A stretch of 64,000 bases of DNA, taken from an uncultured Pseudomonadales bacterium. GTDB lineage: Bacteria > Pseudomonadota > Gammaproteobacteria > Pseudomonadales > Pseudohongiellaceae. Each line of letters begins with the position of its first letter. The stretch's first letter is position 1. The translations under genes were made by a program, and so were the position numbers. The DNA lies in NCBI GenBank assembly GCA_943789485.1, contig CALSUH010000014.1, forward strand, positions 62,001 to 126,000, given 5' to 3'. The notes below the pieces were generated by a model. It did no database searches and was not told where the DNA came from. It saw only the letters and a program-made list of their open reading frames with translations. Positions 15,895-24,055 of this stretch are shown here, one piece after another.

Positions 15895-17751
15895 ATGTCG
15901 CGAAATACGACCAATAGTAGGCGTGATTTTCTTAAGGGCGCAGCTGTCGTAGGCGGTGCATCTACCTTAGGAGCCTGTGTAGGCGCGCAGTCAGGACCTT
16001 CTGTCACGCATACACATACCCATGCTCCCAGTTTCTATCCCAAACACAACGAGCGCACCAAGGGTTGGATGCGCTTCATATGGCAGAAAGCTACTACGGC
16101 TGATGACTGGGCCTACTCCGAAGATATTGAACGGCCCTGGGGTATAAACGTGCCTCTTGGCGAGATAGATTGGACGGAAGATGGGAATGGCCCCCATCCA
16201 TGGTGGGATCAATACACTTCGGCTCCAATGTTGAGCTACCCGCGCTTCGATCTGGCCGATTCTAGTTACCCCATCATGATGATGGCGGATCAAACGCCAG
16301 CATGGAGAGAAGTCTATACTCGTATCATGGATGAACTGGCGACAAGGCATACTTCTTACTGGGCAGCTATTGATTGGAATACCTTTATTGGTCCAAGCCC
16401 TGATCGAAAAAACTACGGCCCTTTAAATGCGCCTGGTTATCAGTCATGGCCGGAACGCGTCCGAGGTAATTATGACTCCCCTGGCTGGACTGCAAATGGT
16501 GTCGAGCCTTGGGGGTTGCAACCCGATCCTATAGGGGCTGACGGTAATTTGTTTTTTCGTGGCTGGTTGAATCTGGTCTTGTCTATGTACAAATACATCT
16601 CTGGCGATGACAAGTGGGAGAAGCCCTGGCAGATTGCTGGCTTCGAGAATGAAATGTTTGAATGGACTCAGCCGAAAATTGTAGAACATTTGCACAGTCA
16701 ATATATTGCTCATCCCGAAGGCCCGCAATGCGAGAACACAAAGATATGGCCGCTTTGTAATTCCGCTGCCGGTCTAGGAATATATCTATCTGACCAGCTG
16801 GGGATGACAAACGCTCATGGTGCCTTTGAGAACTGGATAGAGTTCATGAAGGATAACTATATGAGCATTAATGGCCAGAATGAGATTGAATCGATGACTT
16901 TGTACTATGACCCATTGGCAGAATTCAAGGTCAATTATCCTGGAGCAGGCGTTGGATCTACAACAGCTTTTTATCTTATGCCGCAATCTCCTGAGATCGC
17001 TACCCAGATATATGAGGGCACTGCGAGAACTCTTGGTTGGCATGACCCTAAACGAGAAATAGCGGCAGACTCATTTGGGTTGGTGCTGGCCAAGGCGCTT
17101 GGGGACCATACTGCTGTCTCACGCCTTAGTGCAGCAGCAGAGCGTGATTTTGAGCCTAAATGGTTTGGCGAAGACATGGATAAGTTTGGTTGGTGGTTTA
17201 ATAACGGTGAACCTTGGCCGCGGGGGCAGGGTAGTGCTCGACAAATGATTAGCGAAATTGCCGAAGGTAATTGGGCTGATATTTTTCAGGTCAAACAGAT
17301 GGATAAATTCAGTGCGCCGACACTGGAAGGCGTCGATTATCCTAATCTGGGCGTCGACACCGCATGGAATGATAAGGATAGTGGCGTACTTCATATTGGC
17401 ACCTATGTGGGGGACAGGGGTGCTGCTGGTCAGGCAACAAGTTGGCAAATTACTAACTTACCTGATGTGGGAGAGGCTGTGGTGATTTGTGATGGCGCAA
17501 CTATTACTGGTGTGGAGGTTCTGAATGCTAATACTATTCGTGTGCCGACAGACATCGCTCAGCATCAATATCAAATTTACACAGGTTATTTCGGGCAAGA
17601 AATTGCGATGGCAAAACCTGCCCCATCAATGGTTGCGAGTGCCGCTTCCACCGCTGCTACACGTCGTACAGCGGAGCAGAATGTCAAAGCAGCGGAAGCT
17701 GTTATAGCGAGGGGAGCAACTGGCTGTGCTTGCTGCGCCGGCGTTGTCTAA
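15895..17751 (+). CDS. Tat-exported linalool dehydratase/isomerase-like protein
   Basis: Resembles linalool dehydratase/isomerase (LDI), which hydrates beta-myrcene or dehydrates linalool without cofactor. The ATG at 15895 is preferred over GTG 15883 because GAGG lies six bases upstream. A Tat signal (NSRRDFLKGAA) ends near a possible lipobox LGAC. From about residue 215 the LDI (alpha,alpha)6 barrel pattern appears: FFRGWLNLVLSMYKYISG, then C279-ENTKIWPL-C288-NSAAGLG, where LDI has CEPDNYFVQCNS with its two active-site cysteines at the same spacing. Next come WIEFMKDN and the LYYDP strand. At 618 residues it is much longer than LDI (about 400), with an N-terminal extension and a C-terminal domain ending in TGCACCAGVV (C611, C613, C614). 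The natural substrate is unknown. Confidence 0.75.
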   Translation: MSRNTTNSRRDFLKGAAVVGGASTLGACVGAQSGPSVTHTHTHAPSFYPKHNERTKGWMRFIWQKATTADDWAYSEDIERPWGINVPLGEIDWTEDGNGPHPWWDQYTSAPMLSYPRFDLADSSYPIMMMADQTPAWREVYTRIMDELATRHTSYWAAIDWNTFIGPSPDRKNYGPLNAPGYQSWPERVRGNYDSPGWTANGVEPWGLQPDPIGADGNLFFRGWLNLVLSMYKYISGDDKWEKPWQIAGFENEMFEWTQPKIVEHLHSQYIAHPEGPQCENTKIWPLCNSAAGLGIYLSDQLGMTNAHGAFENWIEFMKDNYMSINGQNEIESMTLYYDPLAEFKVNYPGAGVGSTTAFYLMPQSPEIATQIYEGTARTLGWHDPKREIAADSFGLVLAKALGDHTAVSRLSAAAERDFEPKWFGEDMDKFGWWFNNGEPWPRGQGSARQMISEIAEGNWADIFQVKQMDKFSAPTLEGVDYPNLGVDTAWNDKDSGVLHIGTYVGDRGAAGQATSWQITNLPDVGEAVVICDGATITGVEVLNANTIRVPTDIAQHQYQIYTGYFGQEIAMAKPAPSMVASAASTAATRRTAEQNVKAAEAVIARGATGCACCAGVV

Positions 17752-17795
17752 TTTACTTACAAATAAAAATTGAACAAATTAAGAGGGTTAAGTGA

Positions 17796-18128
17796 ATGCG
17801 ATTACTTAAATTATTAACTCAAAAAACAGTAGAGGCGACACTGCTAGTATTGTTGCTATTGGCAGGTAGCGTTATAAATGCTGAGAAAGCTGGATCGTTG
17901 CAACAGGGTGAAGACGTCATCGTGCTCGATGTAGAGAACATGACCTGAGTAGGCTGTATTGTTGCCGTGCGCAACTCACTGAAAAAAGTCGAAGGTGTTA
18001 GAAAGATCGAAGTAGATATAGATGAAAAAACAGCGACACTGATCGTTGCGAGTAAAGAAGTCGATACATCTCTTTTGGTTGCTGCGACAACGAATATTGG
18101 ATTTCCCTCTGTAGTTAGACAGCCATAA
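17796..18128 (+). CDS. MerP-like heavy-metal-associated selenoprotein (TGA read as Sec)
   Basis: Periplasmic soft-metal-binding protein of the MerP/HMA type. Starting at ATG 17796, a signal-like hydrophobic stretch (about residues 14-28, then NAEKAG) leads to an HMA domain: VIVLDVENMT-U51-VGC54, then IVAVRNSLKKVEGVRKIEVD, TATLIVAS and a final strand TNIGFPSVVRQP before TAA. The codon at residue 51 is TGA (17946-17948), exactly where MerP has the first Cys of MTCxxC. The frame is open and well conserved on both sides, so a nonsense mutation is unlikely. A SECIS-like hairpin lies 13-27 bases after the TGA. The gene is 44 bases after the LDI-like gene and 44 before the MerT-like gene. Gene callers that stop at TGA will miss it. 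Confidence 0.8.
17961..17975 (+). promoter_or_regulatory. Putative bacterial SECIS hairpin
   Basis: GTTGC (17961-17965) pairs with GCAAC (17971-17975) around the loop CGTGC. The stem begins 13 bases after the TGA, and the apical loop has a GU at 19-20 bases. In the E. coli fdhF element the stem and its GU-containing loop lie at almost the same distance. The stem is only five pairs, so folding and SelB recognition need testing. Confidence 0.6.
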
Positions 18129-18172
18129 CTATCGGCCCTTAAGGCCGGTTTGTATAATATTTTAGAACGGGA

Positions 18173-18538
18173 TTGAGTTTGCAAACTACAAAAAAGGAAA
18201 CCGACTACCGCCATCTCATAGCTGGCGGAATCGCTGCTTCGTTTACGGCGAGTATTTGCTGCCTCGGCCCATTAGCACTTTTGGCAACGGGTGTAAGCGG
18301 TGCTTGGATGAGCAATCTTATGTTCTTCGAGCGCTATCAACCGATTCTTATCGCCGTAACAGTTCTCGCTTTCGTGCTTGCCGGACGCAATGTATTCTTT
18401 ACTGCCAATGCGGTGGGTGAGAATGATAGCTGCGAAGAGAGAGATCCTGATTGGAAGAAGGCTTCGTTTTTCGCCGCAAGTTCTTGCTTAGCTTTGGTGT
18501 TTATAAGCAGTGAATACTGGATTCTATTCTTGGTCTAA
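18173..18538 (+). CDS. MerT-like membrane transport protein
   Basis: Inner-membrane partner of MerP that moves a soft metal ion (Hg(II) in the classical system) into the cytoplasm. It starts at TTG. Three hydrophobic segments are seen (about 15-35, 50-68, 100-118). The first has the diagnostic Cys pair in ASICCLGPLALLATGVSGAW (C29, C30), and the second begins with ERYQPILIAVTVLAF as in MerT. The cytosolic loop has only one cysteine (NDSCEERD), where classical MerT has two. A small hairpin (CGGCC at 18133-18137 with GGCCG at 18143-18147) lies between merP and this gene. No MerA or MerR is nearby, so detoxification of mercury is not established. Confidence 0.8.
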   Translation: MSLQTTKKETDYRHLIAGGIAASFTASICCLGPLALLATGVSGAWMSNLMFFERYQPILIAVTVLAFVLAGRNVFFTANAVGENDSCEERDPDWKKASFFAASSCLALVFISSEYWILFLV

Positions 18539-18657
18539 CTCCCTCCAGCGTAGCGTGGCCTGATTTGACATAATATTGATTCATTCCTATGGATTTGCTT
18601 ACTCTATAGATGAGTAACAGATAGACTCCGCCTACACTATCCTCCTGAGTCAACAGC

Positions 18658-19887
18658 ATGAAATCAGAAACAACGTCTACTGAACGTGATCCGGCTTATG
18701 GCTGGTTGATGGTGTTTGTCGTGTTTACTCTGAGCGGACTGTCATTTGGGGCCCTTGGAGCTATATCAGTTTTCTTAAAACCCCTGTCAGCAGAATTTGG
18801 CTGGGGTAGGGCAGAGACTTCACTCGGTTATACGGCGATAGCGTTTTCCTCCGCATTGTTTGGAATTCTCTGGGGCTTTGTGGCGGATAAATATGGCTCG
18901 CGCTGGTTCGGCGTTGTCGCTGCCATAACAATGTCTCTTTGTCTGTTCATGTTAAGCGCGCAGACGACTATTTTTCAGTTCTATGCGTTCTATTTCCTAT
19001 TTGGTGCGTTCGGCAATGCTATGGCGTCTACGCCTTTGTTTGCAAATGTGGGATTCTGGTTTCGACACAACCCAGGCCTTGCTCTGGGCCTCACCGCATC
19101 CGGTGGTGCGATCGGTCAGGGTGTCGTACCGTATTTTGCTGGAATGGCGATAACCGCTAATGGTTGGCAATGGGCCTATCAGGCGATGGCGATTTCCTAC
19201 TTGGTGATAGCGTTGCCGATTGGCTTTCTCGTGCGTGAATCTCCTAGGCGTCAGAAAGCGCGGGTATCACCGGAAACTGAAGTGCGGCATTTTCCTTTGT
19301 CTGAAAAAGAAGTTGTGCTGTGGATGTGTCTTGCCGTTATGTTTTGTTGTAACTGTATGGCTGTGCCGATTGTGCACCTTGTACCAATGCTCACCGATGC
19401 GGACTATACCTTGCAGTTCGCGACTAGCGTCTTTCTCGTGCTGATGTTAGCTGGCGGTTTAGGTCGTATTTTGGGGGGAAAACTAGGTGATGTGATTGGA
19501 GCTTTGCCGACTTATATTATTATGTCGGTTGGACAGACTGTCTCGGTATTCTGGTTTCCTTATCTGGACCAAACTTGGAGTCTCTACCTACTTGCTATGA
19601 TCTTCGGTTTTACCTATTCGGGTGTGATGTCGAGCATTTTGGTGTGCGTTAGAATGATGGTGTCGGCGCGCTTCTCAGCTAGAGCCATGAGCGTGACTTC
19701 GTTCTTCGGCTGGACCGGCATGGGTCTAGGCGGGTTCTTTGGTGGCTTGTTTTATGATATGAATGGCGACTACAAGCTGTCTTTCGCGTTCGCCTCGCTA
19801 ATGGGGCTGCTGAATATTATTGTACTCACGGCGTTCTACATGCGGGCGAAGGGTCAGCGCATTAGCGCCTCGCCCCAGCCGGCTTAA
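18658..19887 (+). CDS. MFS transporter, OFA/monocarboxylate-like
   Basis: Twelve-helix major facilitator. YGWLMVFVVFTLSGLSFGALGAISVFLKPL and WGWAETS-type opening segments, the loop motif FVADKYGSRWFG after helix 2, and a long hydrophilic centre (residues about 195-220) fit the oxalate:formate / monocarboxylate-type branch. Residues ASGGAIGQGVVPYFAG form the helix 5 motif. The substrate is probably a small carboxylate or other organic anion, but this is inference. It follows merT after 119 bases on the same strand; readthrough from that operon is possible. It converges with the sulfatase gene. Confidence 0.85.
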   Translation: MKSETTSTERDPAYGWLMVFVVFTLSGLSFGALGAISVFLKPLSAEFGWGRAETSLGYTAIAFSSALFGILWGFVADKYGSRWFGVVAAITMSLCLFMLSAQTTIFQFYAFYFLFGAFGNAMASTPLFANVGFWFRHNPGLALGLTASGGAIGQGVVPYFAGMAITANGWQWAYQAMAISYLVIALPIGFLVRESPRRQKARVSPETEVRHFPLSEKEVVLWMCLAVMFCCNCMAVPIVHLVPMLTDADYTLQFATSVFLVLMLAGGLGRILGGKLGDVIGALPTYIIMSVGQTVSVFWFPYLDQTWSLYLLAMIFGFTYSGVMSSILVCVRMMVSARFSARAMSVTSFFGWTGMGLGGFFGGLFYDMNGDYKLSFAFASLMGLLNIIVLTAFYMRAKGQRISASPQPA

Positions 19888-19891
19888 TAAA

Positions 19892-19924
19892 AATGTCTAA
19901 GCGAGAAACCAGATGGTCGCTTAG
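19892..19924 (-). terminator. Hairpin terminator, mainly for the sulfatase gene
   Basis: CTAAGCGA (19897-19904) pairs perfectly with TCGCTTAG (19917-19924) around a 12-base loop. Read on the minus strand it is followed by ACATTTTTATT. It overlaps the sulfatase stop codon. The plus strand lacks a T-run, so it is weaker for the MFS gene. Confidence 0.55.
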
Positions 19925-21615
19925 TTAAATTGAACGCCACGGAAGATTTCTCTCCTTTGAACGTAGCCCTCTGGCATGGGCAGCACATTGTTGCTGCTCT
20001 CATACGCCTCGTAGTCGGCGAGCATTTCTGTATAGCGCTCGGGCTCGATCTGCGCTAGATCGCGTGCTTCTCCAGGATCTGTTTTGATATTAAACAGGTG
20101 CCAGTTTTGGTCATTAACGGCGCTGCGATTAAAGACCAACTTATAGTCTCCCTTGAATAGCGCGCGGTTACCGCCAAGCTCATAGCCAATAGCTTGAGAC
20201 TCGCTGTGAATGTCTGACTCGCCGCCTTGCAGGAATTCAGAGAAATCAGTGCCGATAATTTCTTCGATTGAATCACCTTTCCAGTTGCCGTCATGTTTCT
20301 CAAGATCTACTAAACTAAGAATAGTAGGTGTAAGGTCGGTGACAAATACAAATTCGTCAGTCTTTTCATTTTGTTTGCTAATGCCGGGGCCAGACATGAC
20401 CAGAGGTACGCGCAGGCCACCCTCGCTGGCGTAGAATTTATAGTAGGCAAGAGGGGAGGCAGCTATCGTCGCGTTATTAGGCCCTATCGCATTAAAAGAA
20501 TTTGCCTCGCCCAGTGTTTCTAAGTCAGAGTTGTAACCCACTCTATCAAACCAATTTTCCATTCCCAGAGCTGCTTGTCCGTTTACCCCAATTAGGTTGG
20601 AACCTTCGGCGCCGTTGTCTGAAGTGAAGACGAATATTGTATTCTCGAATTCTCCGATTTCTTTTAAGTAATCCATTAGCCGGCCAATATGCATGTCCAT
20701 CGCATCCACCATTCCGGCATAGACTTCCATGCGTCTAGCATGATGAATTTTTTGTTCTTCAGTTAGGCTATCCCACTCTAATGTTCCTGGGGTAACTACC
20801 GCCTCGGTGTTGCGAGGAACAACACCGGCAGCCTCAGCAGCAAGGCGTCTTTTTTCTCGCATTACTACCCAGCCTTCGTCATACATTCCGGCATACTTAT
20901 CGGAAAACTCTTTGGGAGCTTGCACAGGCATGTGCACGGCTTGGAAAGGCACGTAGGCAAAGAAAGGTTCGTCATCCGCTTCATTCTCTGCGATGAACTC
21001 GATTGTTTTGTCGATAAAATACTTAGATGAATAGAAGTCGTCAGGGAGTGTGTGTCGTTCCCCGTCGGCATACCAATTGGCTTGCTCATAGATTGGCAGA
21101 TAGGGACGCTGATCCCAATTGTCTGCACCAGTATCCGCCATGGCAATGGTGCGATCGAAGCCTCTGGAAGACGGCAGCTGTTCAGGCGTATGGCCTAAGT
21201 GCCATTTGCCAGTCATGTAAGTGTGATAGCCCGCGTCCTGAAGAATTGTAGACAGTGTTACGACTTTGTCATTGAGCACGCCTTGATAGTTTTCATACTG
21301 CTGCTGTTCAGGTGGGAGCGCTTCTGGGATATTTGGCACACCATTGCGATGGCTATCCACGCCAGTTAGCAGCATAGCTCGCGCCGGTGCACAGCTCCCC
21401 GCCGTATGGTAATTGGTAAACGAGACTCCTGAGGCTGCGAGTTCGGCAATATTGGGCGTATTGATTTCGCTGCCAAAGGGCGAGATATCCGTGAAGCCAA
21501 GATCGTCGGCGAGTATGAGTACGATATTGGGTCGTGTCTGTTGTTGTGCCACAGCGGTAGTAGAAATGGTTAAGGCTAGTAGCGCCGCAGTTATCCTTGT
21601 TGATTTCGAAAGCAA
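19921..21615 (-). CDS. Secreted Cys-type sulfatase (arylsulfatase family)
   Basis: Hydrolyses a sulfate ester in the periplasm. The signal peptide ends at TTAVAQ. The N-terminal metal site is RPNIVLILADDLGF (D37, D38). The formylglycine motif is SC-APAR with C75-x-P-x-R79, so activation needs a formylglycine-generating enzyme, which I do not see in the window. Later come TGKWHLGH, the FVFTSDNGAEG metal-binding segment and the C-terminal subdomain with NWHLFNIKTDPGEARDLA. Its length (564) is normal for arylsulfatases. Neighbouring SGNH hydrolase and transporter genes may share a role in scavenging sulfated organics, but no polysaccharide-degradation genes are nearby. Confidence 0.9.
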   Translation of the reverse strand: MLSKSTRITAALLALTISTTAVAQQQTRPNIVLILADDLGFTDISPFGSEINTPNIAELAASGVSFTNYHTAGSCAPARAMLLTGVDSHRNGVPNIPEALPPEQQQYENYQGVLNDKVVTLSTILQDAGYHTYMTGKWHLGHTPEQLPSSRGFDRTIAMADTGADNWDQRPYLPIYEQANWYADGERHTLPDDFYSSKYFIDKTIEFIAENEADDEPFFAYVPFQAVHMPVQAPKEFSDKYAGMYDEGWVVMREKRRLAAEAAGVVPRNTEAVVTPGTLEWDSLTEEQKIHHARRMEVYAGMVDAMDMHIGRLMDYLKEIGEFENTIFVFTSDNGAEGSNLIGVNGQAALGMENWFDRVGYNSDLETLGEANSFNAIGPNNATIAASPLAYYKFYASEGGLRVPLVMSGPGISKQNEKTDEFVFVTDLTPTILSLVDLEKHDGNWKGDSIEEIIGTDFSEFLQGGESDIHSESQAIGYELGGNRALFKGDYKLVFNRSAVNDQNWHLFNIKTDPGEARDLAQIEPERYTEMLADYEAYESSNNVLPMPEGYVQRREIFRGVQFN

Positions 21616-21705
21616 AGTGGTTCTCCGTTAGTTCTTCATTTCACTAATATGAAGAAAGGGCACTCTAGCCCTTTTCTTCTTTTCCCTTTATTTATTGACT
21701 TCCTG

Positions 21706-22629
21706 CTATCGTGCTGCCACGCAGCGCTCAGGCTGAACAGGTCTTGGCAGGATGAGGGGTGCCGCTGTTACGCGTTCTTCGCTAGCGAGTTGATCATAGG
21801 CGGCTTGCTGAAGGCCCTTCACTTGAGCGCGAGACATGCCTAGCTCAAAGCCGGAACATTCGTTCTCTCCTAGCGAACGTGGATCTAGACCGGTGAGGTT
21901 GCCGAAGACGACAAGTGCCTCGAGATAGTAACCATAGTCGCTCGCGTGATAGTGATCCCAAGTCCAAAGGTCCATCAGGTCTGTGTCGATTCCATCATAG
22001 GGATTAGGATCGGCAATGCCGCTTTCCATGGCTCGTGTCCAAGCCTGACCAACACCGTTTACCGCTTCTACAGCAGCAGATCCTGCAGCGGCGGCATCGT
22101 ATCCGGCACGCACATCTATCGCCATCTGCTCTATAGGCATTCCATTCCAAGGGCTGTCAGTTCGATACACAAGATCTGCCCGTGACCAGGTCGCAGTGAG
22201 AAACACTTCAACATCGGGATTCAGACCTTGTAGAAAGTTCGACATCTGCGCCGTGGTGTCGATGAGTACGGCCGGATTGTTGGGATTGCTGCTGTCTAGT
22301 GTACTGAAGCCATGCATGACAACTTTATCCCAGGGACGTCGGCCTATGACGGCTAGCTTATTTTCGAGATGAAAATCCAGCCCACTGCCGCCTCTGGTTT
22401 CGAGATACACATCAAAGTCTAAGCCAGCTTGATCGGTGAAAGACTTAAAGAGCGCGGGGACTCCGCCAATACCTTCGTTGTTGAGATCAGTTACCGAATC
22501 TGCTCGATAGAATTTTGCTGCTGAGCCATAGGCGTAAGTGAAGCTGTTACCTATAAATAGGGTGCTTGTGTCGGCGTAAGCTGTGAGTGACCCAAAAGCT
22601 AGAACGAGAGTTGTGAGTAGATTCTTCAT
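21706..22629 (-). CDS. Secreted SGNH-like hydrolase
   Basis: Probable esterase/lipase-type hydrolase. The signal peptide covers residues 1-19 (ending TAYA). The block I motif appears as LFIGNSFTY with nucleophile candidate S29. A glycine-containing block II (TRGGSGLDFHLE) follows, and a DxxH motif in WTWDHYHASDYGYYLEAL near residue 225 could supply the catalytic Asp and His. The PWDKVVMHGFSTLD strand resembles the block III region. Cysteines near the C-terminus (NECSG, ERCVAAR) could form a disulfide. It lies upstream of the sulfatase on the same strand with a 90-base gap. The substrate is unknown; it could remove acyl groups from carbohydrates. Confidence 0.7.
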   Translation of the reverse strand: MKNLLTTLVLAFGSLTAYADTSTLFIGNSFTYAYGSAAKFYRADSVTDLNNEGIGGVPALFKSFTDQAGLDFDVYLETRGGSGLDFHLENKLAVIGRRPWDKVVMHGFSTLDSSNPNNPAVLIDTTAQMSNFLQGLNPDVEVFLTATWSRADLVYRTDSPWNGMPIEQMAIDVRAGYDAAAAGSAAVEAVNGVGQAWTRAMESGIADPNPYDGIDTDLMDLWTWDHYHASDYGYYLEALVVFGNLTGLDPRSLGENECSGFELGMSRAQVKGLQQAAYDQLASEERVTAAPLILPRPVQPERCVAAR

Positions 22630-22730
22630 TGATTGATCCTCTTTTGCTTATTAATCAAATGACGTTAAAAGAAAGAATAGAAGCTAACTGCGTCCAAGTC
22701 CACATTTAGAAAGGGCACAGCCTTGCTGTT

Positions 22731-24020
22731 CTAATTTACGGCAGCGGCATTCAGGATGCGTAGAAAATTCCCGCTCCAGATTTTATTGATGTCTGTTGCG
22801 GAATAGCCTCGCTCGAGTAGGCCTTCGGTAAGATTCATCGCTTCGCTGGCGTCGTTGTAGTCATCTATTCCACTGCCGTGATTGAAGTCATTGCCTATGC
22901 CTACATGATCGATGCCAATGCGATCAACGATGTAATCTATGTGATCGATCATATTATCTGTGGAAGCTGGCCCGAGAAGTTCGCTAACCGCGGTGGTGAA
23001 TGCAGACCTTTCTGCAAGATCCTCAATTTCCCAATAGAGTTCGAAAGGGTAGTTGTATTCTATCGATATTCCCGCCGCTATCCGCAAGGCTACTAGTTTT
23101 TCTATAAATTCGGGCTCAGAGATATTGATCAGATAACCCTTAAACGCAGCGACGTGAATTACTCCTCCATTCTCGCCGATGCGATCAATTTCTTCATCGC
23201 TAAGATTGCGGGTTACATCTGAAACAGTTTTCGCATTTGAGTGACTGGCAATTATTGGACTGCTCGTTAACTCGAGCACTTGCAGAGTTGCAGCTTTGGA
23301 TAATTGTGAAACATCTACTAGAGCGCCGAGAGCATTGATTCTTTCAACCGCCGCTACGCCTAAAGAGGATAATCCTCCGTGTTCTTCGGTTACCTCGAAA
23401 GCGCCAGTTTCACCGCTAAACTCGGGACGTGAAGAGTCAGAAAAAGCATTGTGCCCGAGATGGTTGAGACCAAATATTCGAACACCTTCTGCATAGAATT
23501 CATCGATTGCAGAAACATTTCCCTGCAGAGAGCGAGCATTTTGAAAGCCTAGAATAAGTGCTGACTTTCCCGCTTCGTGAGCGGCGACGATTTCACTCGA
23601 GGTGGTCGCGATAACAACCTGGCCCTGACTTTCTTCTACAAGTGTGTGTACAGCGGCTATTTTTTCATCGGCCTCGGCTCTGGCTTTTGCATCGCCTTCC
23701 ATCGTTCTGGGGCCAGGGCCAACAGCCACTGACATGACTACGGCGTCGACTCCACCTGCCCGCATCTTTTCAGGATCTACCTTCGATGTCCCGTCGGCAC
23801 TCATGTAAGCCCTCGATGTTGAAGGAATTACGATGTCGGCATGCGCATCTAAGACTAAGCTGAATTCATGGATATCGGCAGCCGAGGGGCTGGAGCCAGC
23901 GCCTCCAGCTTGCATCTCGACTGAGGCGGGGTCGTTATCTGAGCATGATGCGATGCCAGCAAGAGCAAAGGATAGCAAAACGCTGTTGCGAATTAGCCCG
24001 CTAGTTTTCAGGTGTAGCAT
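22731..24020 (-). CDS. Membrane dipeptidase (M19) lipoprotein
   Basis: Zinc dipeptidase of the renal-dipeptidase family, on the outside face of the inner or outer membrane. The lipobox LAGIASC lipidates a Cys at about residue 26. The catalytic domain starts with LVLDAHADIV (HxD zinc ligands). FGLNHLGHNAFSDSS, the substrate-pocket ASHSNAKTV and the DHVGIGNDFNHG segment follow. The C-terminus (NKIWSGNFLRILNAA) is typical. It would cleave dipeptides, including D-amino-acid-containing ones. The MFS gene upstream ends 35 bases before its start, so the two probably form an operon: uptake plus hydrolysis. Confidence 0.9.
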   Translation of the reverse strand: MLHLKTSGLIRNSVLLSFALAGIASCSDNDPASVEMQAGGAGSSPSAADIHEFSLVLDAHADIVIPSTSRAYMSADGTSKVDPEKMRAGGVDAVVMSVAVGPGPRTMEGDAKARAEADEKIAAVHTLVEESQGQVVIATTSSEIVAAHEAGKSALILGFQNARSLQGNVSAIDEFYAEGVRIFGLNHLGHNAFSDSSRPEFSGETGAFEVTEEHGGLSSLGVAAVERINALGALVDVSQLSKAATLQVLELTSSPIIASHSNAKTVSDVTRNLSDEEIDRIGENGGVIHVAAFKGYLINISEPEFIEKLVALRIAAGISIEYNYPFELYWEIEDLAERSAFTTAVSELLGPASTDNMIDHIDYIVDRIGIDHVGIGNDFNHGSGIDDYNDASEAMNLTEGLLERGYSATDINKIWSGNFLRILNAAAVN

Positions 24021-24055
24021 TTACTAACTCCAAAAGTTTCGTAGATAGTGAATTT

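Noticed and set aside
17946..17948. TGA as a simple nonsense mutation making merP a pseudogene
   Set aside because: The codon sits exactly at a catalytic-type Cys, the rest of the frame is intact, and a SECIS-like hairpin is correctly placed. The pseudogene reading stays possible until selABCD is checked.
17819..18214. 131-residue minus-strand ORF across the Sec-merP gene
   Set aside because: It is Ser/Thr-rich with no family resemblance and is a shadow of the plus-strand HMA frame, which has clear MerP motifs on both sides of the TGA.
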